A stretch of 64,000 nt of DNA from Utricularia gibba (GCA_002189035.1 NEEC01000026.1:310001-374000), one strand, 5' to 3'; positions 1 to 12,000 are shown, counted from the first letter of the stretch. The notes: generated from the sequence alone by a model not told the origin. Numbers and translations: made by a program.

Positions 1-144
1 GTGGTGAGGAAAGAATACAGGCTGGGGGGGAGGGACTTGGAATTGAACCCTTATTATGTTATGATTTCTTCTATTTATAGAAGAGGTCAACCTGTCCGAG
101 TCTTGAATCATGCAGATGTCAGTTGCTTATACCCCATCAAGCGA

Positions 145-1015
145 TCAAAGCTCAGCCTCTTGCCGACTTTGTAGTCGAGATGACCAGGCCCGTCGACTGA
201 TTCGTGGAAACCAATGACCGATGGATCATGTATGTCGATGGATCAACATATAATGGGGCTGGAGGGGGATTGACATCCGTACTCAGGATGGAGGTCATAT
301 TTTTGTGACGTTGAAATTCTCGTTCCCCGCCACCAACAATGTCGCCGAATACGAAACCTTGATTGAAGGGATGAAAATTTCCAAGAAACCTATGACCCCC
401 TACTCGACATTTACACCGACTCACGGCTAGTGCAAGGACAATTTTCGGGTGAGTATGAAACCTATGACCCCCTAATGACTTTGTATTGTACTAGGGTGAA
501 GGAGTTGACGAAAACTTTTAAGGAGTTTACCTTATCGCATGTGGCCCGCGAAGAAAACGGATTCGTGGATAGCCTTGCCCTATTTGTCGCAGGATTTTAG
601 GAGCTAAAAGAATCAAGCGTGACGATTCGGTTGCAGGATCAACCTTCGGTAACTTTGCGGGCAATGAACCATATTACCCAACAACCAGGAAATGACATCT
701 CCCCACAATTGAATCTCCTCGAAGATTGGATGTCGCCTTACGTCCGATATTTCAAAAAACGGAGAAATACCATCTAAAAAATCAGAAGCCCGACAGCTGG
801 AGATTAGGGCAAAGAGATATACACTGGTAGATGGAATTCTTTATCGAAAATCCTTCGATGGACCCCTATTAAGGTGTATCGAGAGAGAATATTCTCAAGA
901 CCTTATAACCGATTTGCATGAAGGAGAGTGTGACAGCCACATCGCAATACGATCCTTGTGCAGGAAAGCTTTGAGAAGCAGATATTATCGGCCGACTATG
1001 AAGGGAGATATAATT
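145..1015 (+). pseudogene. RNase H / integrase N-terminal fragment (gypsy pol)
   Basis: Pieces translate to the same protein as 28985-29870: an RNase H start (MYVDGSTYNGAGGG-like), the NAEYE-like segment, the VREENG-like linker, and then the integrase N-terminal zinc region before it stops. Several in-frame stops and small indels are present, including a stop near 600 and short deletions near 370. It encodes no usable product. The right edge at about 1015 jumps to sequence equivalent to 31410 of copy 2, which marks an internal deletion of roughly 1.5 kb. Confidence 0.8.
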
Positions 1016-1019
1016 CGGG

Positions 1020-3010
1020 GCTTCCCCCAAATTATATGCTCCTCCAAACCCAGGCCCCAGTGATAAGGGTAAGCCCTGGTATAACTCGGGCACCAGTTCC
1101 CCTAAACTGTTTGTGTTAGCCTCGAAAAGCCCTTAAGTACAAACCTTACTACCGAGTCTCGAGACGACATGAGCACCCGAAGCAAATCCGCCCATGATAT
1201 TACAACAATGAGAATTTGGCCAAAAGAGGGCCCATTTGGATTGGGGAAGTTGTTCAACCCATGAGAGGTTCTGATCTACTTCCCTAGCACCGGTTCAGCT
1301 CGCGTAAGGAAAGACTAAGGTAGATAAAGATCGAAAAGCCCAACCAAATGGTTGGCAAAGGGCACACAACCTCCAAGTCATGTGAGCCCACGTGAACCCT
1401 CTAAATCCAAGCCCCGCAATGGGTACACTAAACCGACTTAGGGCTCCCCCGAAATATGTGATATTGAAAATCCAAGCACTAATAACAAGGGTAAGTGATG
1501 AACGTTGGAATGGGTTGCTAAATGTCGTGGTTTAGCACATTCAATGCATCAAAAGAAATTTATAAACCGAGATATTATACTACACAAATCACAAGAAGTA
1601 ATGTAGCGTGGCAAGCAAGGGTCGAATCCACAGGGAATAGTTGCAATTTTCTGAAGTTTAACACATTTACTGGAAACAGGGGGGTTTTCTGGGATTTAAG
1701 TCTAATGCGGGTAAGACGTAAAATAACAGTTACTGGAATAAACGAGTTGTAGTGATGAAGAGGGACTGAAATTAACGTGAAGGTGCATAAAACATAAAAC
1801 AAAAGTAATTTGGCTGGGTTTTACACCAGAGTCTAGCTTCTGTGTCACTCAAGAGAGCCCTTAGGTTTAAACCCAGCTTGGAATGCTTGAAAACAGAGTA
1901 ATAGTTTGCAGAAACAGAGCATGGTTCGCATGAACAGTGAAAGCGCGTTAAACTTAAAGGCATACATGGAAAGCTTAAACAGAAACATGTTTATAAACTA
2001 AGGCAAGGTCTACAACGAGTTTCCCGTTCACAGCAAGGTACCGAAAAGCAGCAGAAAGCATAGAAACGAAAGCTGTAACGATAACAAGTTCTCGCAGAAA
2101 TGGAAGTGTAGAAAATACGCAAATAAAAGTTACAGGATGCTTCTGTGGCTGGAGATCTGCTGGAAATCAAGTTTCTGGGTGGAGAGACGGTGTAAACACG
2201 TAGATCTGGAGGTCGCCGGAGACTTTCGCCGGAGAAACGGAGTTCTCCTTGCTCCCGCTTACTCTTGTTCGCTGCCTGTGCACTCTGCATGCACAGTGTA
2301 CTCTTCTTCTTCTCTCCCTTCCTTTTCCCTTTTGCAGCTCAAAATTAAGGGTAGCATTGTCCTTTCCTCAGTCTTCTAGAAGGGAGATCTCTGCTCCAAA
2401 TCTTATCTTTTCAGAAGGGCGGCTACTTTCGGCGGAAAGTGACTTTTGTACAGCTTTTCTGTCTCCTTTGATTTGTCAACGCGGAAAGTGCGCTGCTACA
2501 GTACTAGCTCTTATCCTGGTAAGACTTAAAACATAGACTAAACAAAATATTAGAGTTTTCGGTTCAATTGTTTCCAATTGAGCATGTTTTCACAATAAAC
2601 ATATTTCAATAGTCTAAATATGCAAAAGAAGACATTTTAGCACCCTAAGCAACATTTAACCCCACAAAACACACTTAAAAACATATATAAAAACACAATA
2701 AAAACGGTGTTATCAGTAAGCCCTGGTACGACTCGGGCACTGGTTCCCCTAAACCGTTCGCGTAAGCCTCGAAAAAGCTCTAAATAAAGATCGTGCTTCC
2801 GAGTCTCGAAATGACAAATGCATCCGAAGCAGATTCGACTATACCCCAAAGGCATGGGTTTTGCTAGAAGAAGGCCTATTCGGATTGAGAAAGTAACTCA
2901 ACCTAAAAGAGGTTCTGAGTCACATCCTTAGCGACAACCGCGCACGCATAAGAAAAGGCTTAAGCAAAAAAGCCTAGCCAAGTGACTAGCAACCTGCACA
3001 ACTTACAAAT
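1020..3010 (+). repeat. Two ~420-bp tandem repeats of the gypsy 3' noncoding region, split by a solo LTR
   Basis: Unit one (about 1020-1440) and unit two (about 1440-1495 plus 2716-3010) share the landmarks GGGCTTCCCCCGAAAT, AAGGGTAAGCCCTGGT and CTCGGGCACC, followed by AAGCCTCGAAAA-type and CGGATTGGG-type segments. The same two units occur in copy 2 at 30985-31770, so the duplication is a property of the element family. The second unit is interrupted exactly at GTAAG by the solo LTR. Confidence 0.75.
1496..2715 (-). mobile_element. Solo LTR (gypsy, family A) with 5-bp TSD GTAAG
   Basis: The 1220-bp block starts TGATGAACG and ends GTGTTATCA, which are inverted TG...CA-type LTR ends. It is flanked by GTAAG at 1491-1495 and 2716-2720. 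The host sequence reads continuously across the site when compared with the equivalent place in copy 2 (about 31052). It is the reverse complement of the block at 37263-38401. No internal region is attached, so it is a solo LTR left by recombination between two LTRs. Confidence 0.92.
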
Positions 3011-3145
3011 CGCAATGATTGACAAGATGCAGAGGCAGTATGCAAAAAACTAAACGAACTGAAGGAAGGGATCCCCAAAATAGAACCTCAAAATATCCAA
3101 AAACCCCGAATCAAGGGCAAAAATATCAGTTTCAGAAAGAGGAAA

Positions 3146-4222
3146 CTAAGGCTTAGGAAGAGGATCAGCTGAGGGGCCGACGTGTCCCTCCATCCTGGCT
3201 CTCAGCTTGGCTTCATTCTCTCGTCCGATCCTAGCCCGAATGAGCCCAATTAGACGTTCCCGATCAGCCTCAAATCCGAATTCAGGAGCAGGGTAAACGT
3301 CTGCGATGACGTCCAGCATATTCTCATCCTTTGTCAAGGAGTTGATCCGGTCGAAACGTGGATCCATGATGATCAGTCCGAACTCCCGGCTGATTTGGCA
3401 CCTTTGCCGATACAGGAGTAGGCCAATCAGGTCTCCCGTCTAGATGTCGGACAGCTTAGAGAAGCAAGCCGAATTAACAAAATTTTCCAAGAGCTCCCGC
3501 CAAGACGCCTCTTGGTTGAGTAGTTCGACCTTTAAGGTCGAAACGTGTTCCTTGCTCTGCTTCAACTCCGCCTCTGCCTCCTCAAACTGCAATTTGAAAC
3601 TTTCCTTCTCAGAGTTGGCATCATCGATCGCCTTCCCCATCTCGTCTACCAAGGTCTGCAACTCCTCTTCCCGATGGGTGTGTTTCGCGAGAATACTCCT
3701 CAACGCGCTCCCTTCCTCTCCCAATGACTTTATCTTGTCATTCTGTGCTGCAACCTGGGCTTGAAGTTGAGAAACTTCCTCCGAAGCAGACCTCATTTCC
3801 TTGGCCATCCCCCATCCAAAGGACAAGGCCTTAGAAAAAGATCATCAAATTAGATATCGGCTATGTACAATCTCGAGAAAGAAGAAGAGTACCTGCCAAA
3901 TTCCCTTGAGTATAATTTCGGGCTGAGCTCCCGAGACATTCGAAGTCGCCTCCTCTAAGGCCCTTTGCAGTTCTGGCAGGAATGAAGACGATGGTAGGGC
4001 GGAATCCTCCCTTAACTCAATCAGAGGAGTAGAGCTCCTTTCTGTGTCATTCGGTGGAGCCAGTATCCCCAAGGGAATTGGCAAACTCAAAGGAGGAAGT
4101 GGGCTCTCACCTAATTCCCAAGGGATTTCAGTATCCTGAGCATGAGAAACCTGATACTCGTCAGGGATCGAGTACCGAATGCGGAGAGAAGGGATGCTCA
4201 ACTCACTCGATCTTCTACCCAT
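3146..4222 (-). pseudogene. Antisense extra gene (aORF) of the gypsy element, copy 1
   Basis: The start MGRRSSEL is at 4222. Exon 1 (4222-3893, 110 codons) ends at a CAG|GT donor, and exon 2 begins at 3829 after a TAAG acceptor. Exon 2 encodes a long coiled coil (heptad-rich E/K/Q segment such as LQAQVAAQNDKIKSL) followed by a conserved block with LIGLLLYRQR and DPRFDRINSL, ending at 3146. A TAG at about 3438-3440 breaks exon 2, while copy 2 keeps a tyrosine codon there. Antisense genes between integrase and 3' LTR are known from Retand/Tat elements. Function is unknown; this belongs to the so-called putative plant transposon protein group. Confidence 0.7.
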
Positions 4223-4706
4223 GTTCAGAAAAACGAAAGAAGGACCAAACCATAGAACAAAGCGGAAACCCGGAGTAGGGAAGAACACAGGAGAAAAAGG
4301 GGGAGCCCAATCAAACCCCAAGAAGTCAAACGGAGAGGATGAAGAACTGATTGATACTTGAAAAATTCGTAGTTCCCGGCGGGATTATGGCGGCGAAGCC
4401 GACGGACGAGTACGACGGAGCACGAACGGCGCTGAAATTTCGGGGAGGAATAGAGGGAGCAAAGGGGAGGAAAGACGGGGAGAGCGCATATTTATAATGG
4501 GGATATTCGGAAGACGAAACAGTGCGTCGTTTGAGATGCCCTAAATGAGCGGGAAAAAGCGTGGCGTGCTCAGGTGGCGACACGTGGTTAGGAAATCGGT
4601 TTGAGGCTCACCCATGGGAAAGTGACATGCCCGAAATCGGCACACAAGTGATTATGATTCACCGATTCTCCTTGAAAAGGTCCATATCAGTAAATCAAAG
4701 GGGCTG

Positions 4707-5222
4707 AATGATGGGGTACAAATCAGATGAGGATAATCGGCCTCTGGAAAGCTGCCAAAAGGTGCTCTAATGGGATAGCGCCAGCCGACAGACCGATATG
4801 TGTTAGAGACACAGTTTGAAAAGCGGCCGAGTTACGGCAGAGCAGGCGACGATTTGCTGAGAAGCCGGATCATAGTACAGGTGCAGAAAGCAACCGGCAA
4901 CCACAAGAGTCAGAATTCGGTCAGATCGATCTTTTCTATAAGTAGGAGAAATTCTAAACGAAAAAAGGGGTTCGATCCTCAAGTTTCCAACTTGTATTTT
5001 CTCCCCTCATCTCTATCTAGTGAAGATTCTCTCCAGCGAGCTTCGATAGCTCCGTGGTTTTCCCATACTTCGGTGATTTCCACATAAAAAGTCTTCACCT
5101 CTCTTTATTTCGATAAACCACGTCAAATCACGCATTCAAACCGTACCCGGATCCGACACATTTGGCCGTTTTCACGAATTAAAAATCGGTTCTAATTCCA
5201 ATGTCGATTTTCACCCTTAACA
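4707..5222 (+). repeat. 3' LTR portion of gypsy copy 1
   Basis: It aligns with 25630-26150 from GATGGGGTACAAATCAGATG through CATCTCTATCTAGTGAAGATT to the terminal AACA. The upstream limit of the LTR is not certain. Beyond 5222 the sequence (5223-5345) resembles 15715-15845, so the element appears to sit in or next to another repeat. Confidence 0.65.
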
Positions 5223-5727
5223 ACACTTCATCTCTAAAAAGATCAAAGTAATATGAAAAATGAAAATTAATTGAAAATAATAAGAAATTGGAGTTTAAAA
5301 TAAATAAAAACAACATTCAAAAATAATGTAAGAATTTGTTTTAGAACAACATTATTTTGAATAGTCCAATCTTCACTTCCACCAAAATCATTGCTAATTT
5401 CTTTAATTTAGATCGACATTATTTTGAAATTTTTCAAAATATATTTTTCTTCCAAAAAAAATGAAATTAATATAATTTATAAAATTCATTAAAAAAATAT
5501 AGGAAAAGTTAAATAAAAAAAGATTCACAATGAGCTAAAAGAGTTAAACCACAAAAAGTTTTAATAAAATTCTATTATATATTAGGTAATATATAAATAT
5601 AAATAACTATAATAAAATATTCATTTTCTATTTCTTTATTTTATAATTAAAAGAAATATATGTTTTTTAACAAAAAATATAATTTAGATTATAAATGAAT
5701 ATAGTTAAATTAATTTCATATTAATTT

Positions 5728-5841
5728 ATTTTGAGTTTTTATAAACGGAGTAATATTCAAAAATTGAGAAAGATATAATTTCATATTAATTTATATCTTT
5801 CTTAATTTTTGAATATTACTCCGTTTATAAAAACTCAAAAT
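5728..5841. repeat. Long near-perfect hairpin (inverted repeat, ~50-bp arms)
   Basis: The left arm begins ATTTTGAGTTTTTATAAACG and the right arm ends CGTTTATAAAAACTCAAAAT. The arms match across about 50 bp with a loop of about 10 bases (TTTCATATTAA-like). No flanking duplication was recognised. It could be a small foldback element or part of one. Confidence 0.85.
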
Positions 5842-6040
5842 ATTCTTTTATTTCAGTAGTTATTTTTGTTTTCATTAGTTATCTTCATGTAATTTTTTTA
5901 TTTATGTATCCTTTATCTTAAAGCATAATTTTTTTTTAATTTTTGAATTCTTCAATTTTAATCATTCTTTTTTTTTCATCTATTTAAAGAGAAATTTTTG
6001 TTGTTTTATTAGAAATACAAATCATTTCATAGCATATAGT

Positions 6041-6446
6041 TAGAGCTGGGCACGGTTACGGGTTGACTCGTGTATCCGGCGGGTCAACCCGTGACGGGTC
6101 CAACCCGTAACCCGTAACCGTCGAAAACGGGTACGGGACGAGTCAGTTGTACATGGGTACGAGTTGACCTGGCGGCTCAGTGTAAATGGCCTAGCATGTA
6201 GTGTATTAAGAAGTATTGGGCTAACTCACAAAAATATAAATACATGGTTAGCCCATAAACTAATTATCAATGAATATATCTAATATTATTAAAATTAAAA
6301 AAAAAATTAATGACACGTGTCAACCCGTGACCCGGGACGGGTCAGCCCATCCAACCCGTCAACTCGTACCCGCCGAGTCAGCCATTTCATTTTTTACCCG
6401 GGGGTTCGACCCGTGACCCGCCGAGTCGGACCCGTGCCCACCTCTA
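6041..6446. mobile_element. hAT-type MITE with 8-bp TSD CATATAGT
   Basis: The 406-bp element has ends TAGAGCTGGGCACGG and CCGTGCCCACCTCTA, a terminal inverted repeat of about 15 bp with one mismatch. It is flanked by CATATAGT at 6033-6040 and 6447-6454. The 8-bp duplication and TAGNG-type ends fit the hAT superfamily. The body is rich in repeated GGGT/ACCC motifs (CGGGT-AACCCGT strings), and it encodes nothing. Confidence 0.92.
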
Positions 6447-7055
6447 CATATAGTATTACTTTGATCGATATATCTTTTGAATCTGTTTTGGAAAAAATAT
6501 TATTACATGTAAATATCACAAATGGTATGCGCTACATTCATTGAAAAATTTGAAAAAGTAAATGATTATAATTCAAAGATTCAATTATGCAGCTTATGTT
6601 TAATTAACTCTAAAGACATGAACATTTGTTTATAATAGAAATGTTAGGTATCTATTTAATTTTCTATTGTATATATTTTAATTAAATGCAAATAGTATAT
6701 TTATATAAATTCGTAATTCAGTCCAAGTGAAATATATTGACAACGAATCATGTTGAAGTATTAGATAAAGTATTAAAAGGAGCCAGACATATTACTTTTA
6801 CAACATTAGAAAATGTATTAATATAATTTAAAAATATATATATATTATCTACATTTAAGAATATATATGCAAATTAGGTATATAAATGTGAACTTTATAA
6901 AAAGTTAATTCATAATTAACTATATGTTTATTAAAAAATTTATTTGAATTTTTAGAAATAATTTACAAACTTTATTAAAAATACTAAGATGAAAAATTGT
7001 AGGAATTTTATTATATTTAAATATTATTTTAGTAATTGATATTTTTGAAAAAATT

Positions 7056-7177
7056 ATAATTTTTCTAAGAAATTGCACGGTCATTTTTCTCAAAAATTTG
7101 AGAAAGAACTCACAATATAATTTTTCTATGAAATCAAACGGTCATTTTTCTCATAAATTTGAGAAAGAAGTCATAAT
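7056..7177. repeat. Two-copy 61-bp tandem repeat
   Basis: Both units start ATAATTTTTCTA and contain CGGTCATTTTTCTCA followed by AATTTGAGAAAGAA; they differ at a few positions. The repeat lies about 190 bp upstream of the uncoupling-protein start codon. Confidence 0.85.
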
Positions 7178-7364
7178 TTAATCCACGGTCAGGATGTCAT
7201 TTCATATGTCTGTGCTTTTGTTGTAATTCTTGCCGTTGGTTACTTTATTATCATTAATTAATTTTATCATTTTTCCGCTGTCAACTAGACAGCTACTGCT
7301 GGGAGTTGGGGTGTGAGCACTCTTGGATAATAAATACTTCTTTTTCTTGTCTTGAATGTCATCA

Positions 7365-10095
7365 ATGGCGGGTTCAACGGAAATCCCCTTCACCGTCAGA
7401 TTCCTCTGCAGTGCTTTCGCTACTTGTTTCGCCGAGGTAGATCTTTCTTCTGCAAGTTTGTGTAAATTCAAATTTTATGGATGATTTATTTGTTTTACGC
7501 CCTTTGGAATGCTTATGCTGAATCATCTCTTTTCTTTTCTTTTTTTGTAATTTCAACCCTTCGCGAGATTATCCGTATTCCTGGCTAGATGAATTGCAAA
7601 CATGATAGCTTTTTTTATGCGTGATCCTCCTTCAAGTAGCTTTTTATTCTGAAACAACTCTGTGGCTGTTGCTCATCTGCAGTTTTAAAGGTGATCACTC
7701 GTAAAGGACGATTTTTTTTCCTTTAATTTACAGTATTCTGTGCCTAATGTACAACGTATCTGGTGGCATATGGCCATAGAGTTTCTTAGACGTCTTTGTA
7801 GATATGCTTGATAACCTGCCAGTGGGAGACTTTCTTCGTAGATTTCTGGCTGCCCCTTACATGATGGCCTTTGTTTCTACAGTTCTGTACCATCCCGTTG
7901 GATGTTGCTAAAGTCAGACTTCAGCTGCAAAAAAGAGTTCTTTCCCTCCATGAAAGTGGTCTGCCAAAGTACAGGGGATTGCTTAGCACAGTCAATACAA
8001 TTGCCAGAGAGGAGGGATTATTTTCCCTATGGAAAGGAATTATTCCTGGTTTACATAGACAATGTCTCTATGGTGGCCTGAGGATTGGATTGTATGAACC
8101 TGTACGTACTGCTTTGAGGGACTTTTATTCGCTATGTAATAAGCTTTTTGAAAGTATTATCTCTCTTTGTCCAGGTCCGAGATTACATATCAGGGAACTA
8201 CTATTTGGGAAGTATTCTTCTCCTAAGTAAAATACTGGCCGGTCTACTTACGGGTATAAGATTAACGAAAAGCTCTTTATGATGTTCTGTTGATTAATGA
8301 AAATTTCTACTTGTATCAAAAAGGTGCTATAGCAATCTTTGTGGCAAATCCAACTGACCTTGTGAAAGTTCGCCTTCAAGCTGATGGAATGTCATCAGTT
8401 GGATTGCAAAGGCGGTACACTGGTGCTTTGGATGCATACCATACCATCGTGAAGCAGGTTGCTGTTGTTATTGTTATTAATTGGATTCATTGAGTTCAGA
8501 AATCTAAGCTCTTGGAATCAACAGGAAGGATTATTTGGATTGTGGACTGGGCTTGGGCCTAACATTGCCAGAAACTCAATCATAAATGCTGCTGAATTGG
8601 CAAGTTACGATCACATCAAGGAGGTGCAAACAATGTTCATAGGATTTTCTCTATGTTGCTCTATTTTGTCATTACCGTTATTACAGTCATCATTTTTCAA
8701 TATATTGGTCCAATGTGTGACTTTGACAAAGTCTGCCTTTTTGTGCAGATGGTTCAAACTATCTTTGGGCTAACAGATGGTATTGTAGTGCATGCGCTAG
8801 CTGGTTTAGGTGCAGGATTCTTTGCAGTGTTTGTTGGCTCCCCTGTTGATGTGGTAGTTCCAAATTATAGGCATTATCTCTGAAATCATTATCTATCCTT
8901 CTATCCTCAGTATGTTTCTAGAATATTGTATGCCTTTTTCATGGGAAATTCTCCTTTTTATGCCAGATCAAATCTAGAATGATGGGAGATTCTGCCTATA
9001 GAGATGCATTAGATTGTTTCTTCAAAACATTAAATACTGAGGCAAGATTTCTTTCTGACCGTTCAGAACAAATCTGTTTAGCCATTTCCATTACTTTCAT
9101 TATTATTGTTTCTGTGTTTAAAAGTTATAGATCCTTTTAATCCAGTTTAAGCATAAGAGACTTCAGCGTAACAATGTTTCCATGATTCCTTCTAAATAAT
9201 ATCTCATTTTTCATATTCATGGGATGTCTCAACATTATTCCCTTCAATCATTGACTCTTCGTTCTAGCAGGGTTTTTTAGCTTTCTACAAAGGCTTCTTT
9301 CCAAATTTCATTCGGCTTGGATTGTGGAATCTTATCATGTTTCTCACTTTCGAACAAGTACGACCACTCATACCCATCCCTTTCCCTTTCAAACAAGTTT
9401 GTAGTTTTGTGATGTGCAGTTGTGTTAAAAATTATCGATGATTAGATGATGGTTCTTGCACCATGATCCCAACTGTTTATTTGTTACTTGGGCAGTTAAA
9501 AAGATACGTCTGGTGATGGCTATCTTTATTTTTTTATGCCGTGTTTCTCCCAATGTGCAACATACTGGATGAACCTCTGGTTCTGCCTCATCTTCATTTA
9601 GCGATTCTGATGACAATAAAATGCATCGGCATACATCCCTCCTCGTTCATCATGCTGATCAATGCCAGGCAGACTGGGAACCTTCATTCTCATAGGTACG
9701 AAAGTGGATGTTAGTATCTTGAAATGTCGAGGAAGTGTGTACTCACTCACACAGAGACACACACACGGACCCACATAAGCAATGTATATTTGTTCACGAG
9801 ATAACCTATAATACATCGAAACAATGTTCAGTGTGCGTTCAGCCAGACTGATCTGAATGTACGAATATTCCAAGTAAACTTATTCCTTCATTCTTTTGCC
9901 AGTTCCTTGTACACAATGATCATGTAATTGATTGGACTTTTGCTATCGTGTGTTTTCATTATAGGCATCATGAACAAGGTTTCCTTGCAGAAGAAACAAA
10001 AATCAGACAAAGCGTTTATTCTTCTCTTCACGAAGATGAATCAAGAAAGCGCACAGAAGAACGCAGTGGTTAGTCCATCACTTCTTGGGAACTAG
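7365..10095 (+). CDS. UCP: Plant mitochondrial uncoupling protein (SLC25 carrier)
   Basis: This is an inner-membrane carrier of the SLC25 family; plant UCPs move protons and C4 dicarboxylates or amino acids. Eight exons are well supported: 7365-7436, 7883-8101, 8175-8253, 8324-8457, 8525-8623, 8749-8853, 8967-9041 and 9271-9357. Phases agree at each junction and give about 290 residues. The three carrier signatures are present: [20 protein letters not shown] and PVDVIKSRMM, the last crossing an intron. So are UCP-typical segments such as [14 protein letters not shown] and [10 protein letters not shown]. The start MAGSTEIPF fits family N-termini. The intron after 9041 uses a GC donor (GAG|GCAAG). 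The last exon is uncertain: 9991-10095 splices in frame after FEQ and ends at TAG, but it overlaps the antisense GIL1-like remnant. Confidence 0.9.
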
Positions 10096-11442
10096 ATACA
10101 CCCTGGCCTTGATGATGGATCCATCGTGGAGCTTGAAACCAAGACTCACTGAAATTCCAACCATCATGGATGCTGCCTCATCAGTAGCAGCCGTCTTGAC
10201 CACGCTCTCCATGCACTGGGAATCAAATTTAGCTCCCTTGCTCACCTCAAAGACACTGGGAGGTGGGTTAAAAGAGAGTGCCAGTAAACTTAGCAATCAA
10301 GTAGCCTTAGCCAAGTCCAAGAACTGGCCATAAATCCTAGTCCTTGGATGGTGGCCATCCAGGACCTGCTGCCTTTGTTCCATTCTCCGAACAGGGCTTT
10401 CTCCATATTGGGGTGCACACTTGAAAGGTACGTCTTGTAGCAGAAGTTTTCAAAGCTGCAACGTAGAAGGATCCCTAGAATCTCAACAGGTCCATATACC
10501 TCATGTCATTGTACTGAGCAAAGCAATCCTGCGGTGTTGATTCGGATGGAGGATGGAGGAGAGACTGTCGTCCATGTAGAACGTCTCGTGATCGAAGTCG
10601 TGGAAGATTTTGGGGTTGATGTAGCACTCCATGGCATATCTGGCGTGGCCGGAACCAAGGTTCCTTGTCGGGTTGATGCTCGTCCCAGACGAGGTGTCTC
10701 GATGCATCGGACTGCTTCTGCTACGTGGCAACGAGCATAGCGCATTAGGGATAATAGCCGGGATGCCAAGGCTTTAGATGCTTCTTTCACTAGGCACGTC
10801 GTCTCTCCAAATAGCACCACCGCCGAAATCAGAGCTGCTAGCACATTTTGAACCAAATCTGAGTAAGTAATACGGTGACTGAAGATTGCACTACAACTAA
10901 AGAAAGAGTTGGAAACCTCTCGCGGTGGAGATGACCTTGAATCGGGGCCTCCCTCCCTTGGACTTGCCGCCGTTGCTACCAAGACACGACACCGTTTTGA
11001 GGTTCTCTCTAAGATTTTCTAGCTCCAGTTTCTTCGCCTTCACCTCTTTTTTCAGTTTCTCGATTGCCTCTTCGTATGGCTCCACCACGTCGCGCAATGT
11101 TGTCGTGCCCAACCCATACATCCCGGAGGGTGCGTCGCGTATCTTTTGCACCTCTCAGGGAGAATGCGCCTCCTGAAGCCCGATGTATGCTCTTTTGAAC
11201 GCCATCGTGGCATCGAAAACCTGACCGAGGAGGAGATGCAACTTTTAAGTTTCCGGCAGAGCCCCCTCCTCGTTCTCATAACTGCCTCGCATAGCATTCG
11301 GGACCAGGTCCTCTTCCTCCTCCTCCATGTCGTCATCCGAGTGATCCAAGAGTTGTGATACGTCGGCGAGGGGATGCAAGAAGCACAAGGCTGTGGCCTG
11401 GTGGATCAGATCTGATAAATTGGAGCATCCAGCAGCATTCAT
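10078..11442 (-). pseudogene. GIL1: GIL1-like (DUF641, IRK-interacting family) pseudogene
   Basis: Pieces in different frames line up in order with the plant GIL1/DUF641 family, which acts in light-dependent gravitropism. In order they are: MNAAGCSNLSDLIHQATA with an acidic stretch; FKRAYIGLQEAHSP; a coiled coil (EEAIEKLKKEVKAKKLELEN); EASKALASRLLSLMR; FDHETFYMDDSLSSIL; QVLDGHHPRTRIYGQFLDLAKA; and the C-terminus [20 protein letters not shown] stop replaces the tryptophan normally following EAHSP, and several frameshifts separate the pieces (after LPET, near 10920, near 10700 and near 10290). The gene is broken, although family members are normally a single long reading frame. Its 3' end is antisense to the last proposed UCP exon. 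Confidence 0.88.
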
Positions 11443-11449
11443 TTTGGAG

Positions 11450-12000
11450 TTGCAGTCTCCCCCACGCCAGATGCCACTATGCCAGCAGTAGAAGAAATGA
11501 ATTATAATAAATATTTTTTTGAAACCTTAAAACATAATTCTAATAAAACGAGGCTCTACCCATCCAAACAACCCACTCCTTGGTTATGATTTGGCTATGG
11601 TAGAAGAATTGAAGTTAACCCAAATAATTAAAATATAAATATTTGTTAATATCAAACTATTTTTTTTAGCCTCATGTAGAGTGACTCATCCATTCTCTCC
11701 TTCCCGACACATGAGTGAATTGGTCAACCCAATGATTCTTCGTTAGAATTCAAAGCTTTTTTTTGTAAGTATCTTCATCATCATATACGATTCATTTTAT
11801 TCAGTATGAATCTTTTTCAAGTACCGGTGCATTCCCTCCAAAACATCCCTGATCAAGTGATAACATTGATTTATATGTTTTGATCGTAACTGAAATGAAA
11901 CAAGATCGATCACATTGTGCCCCCCTCAACCCTTTTGAGATGGATATCACTCTATCTATCACAAAATAATTCATGCTTCCTTTGCTTCACATCAAGTTCT
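11450..12000. other. Intergenic, nothing recognised
   Basis: AT-rich DNA upstream of the GIL1-like remnant. No coding, RNA or repeat structure was recognised. Confidence 0.5.

Larger units (their letters stand above)
140..5222 (+). mobile_element. Tat/Retand-like Ty3-gypsy remnant, copy 1 (3' half)
   Basis: Reading left to right: RNase H and the first part of integrase, two copies of a ~420-bp noncoding repeat, an antisense extra gene, and a 3' LTR. The LTR part (about 4707-5222) matches 25630-26150 at the start of copy 2 and ends in the usual CA. Compared with copy 2, integrase is cut at about 1015 and joined directly to 3' noncoding DNA, so most of integrase is deleted. A second element is inserted at 1496-2715. 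The extra antisense gene between integrase and 3' LTR is a known trait of some Tat-lineage elements; assignment to that lineage is inferred from this layout. Bases 1-139 have no recognised content. Confidence 0.8.
5223..7360. other. AT-rich intergenic DNA without genes
   Basis: No coding potential was seen. The first ~120 bp resemble 15715-15845. The rest is AT-rich and contains a hairpin (5728-5841), a hAT-type MITE (6041-6446) and a two-copy 61-bp tandem repeat (7056-7177), listed separately. The upstream promoter of the uncoupling-protein gene must lie at its right end, but no clear core element was identified. Confidence 0.7.
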
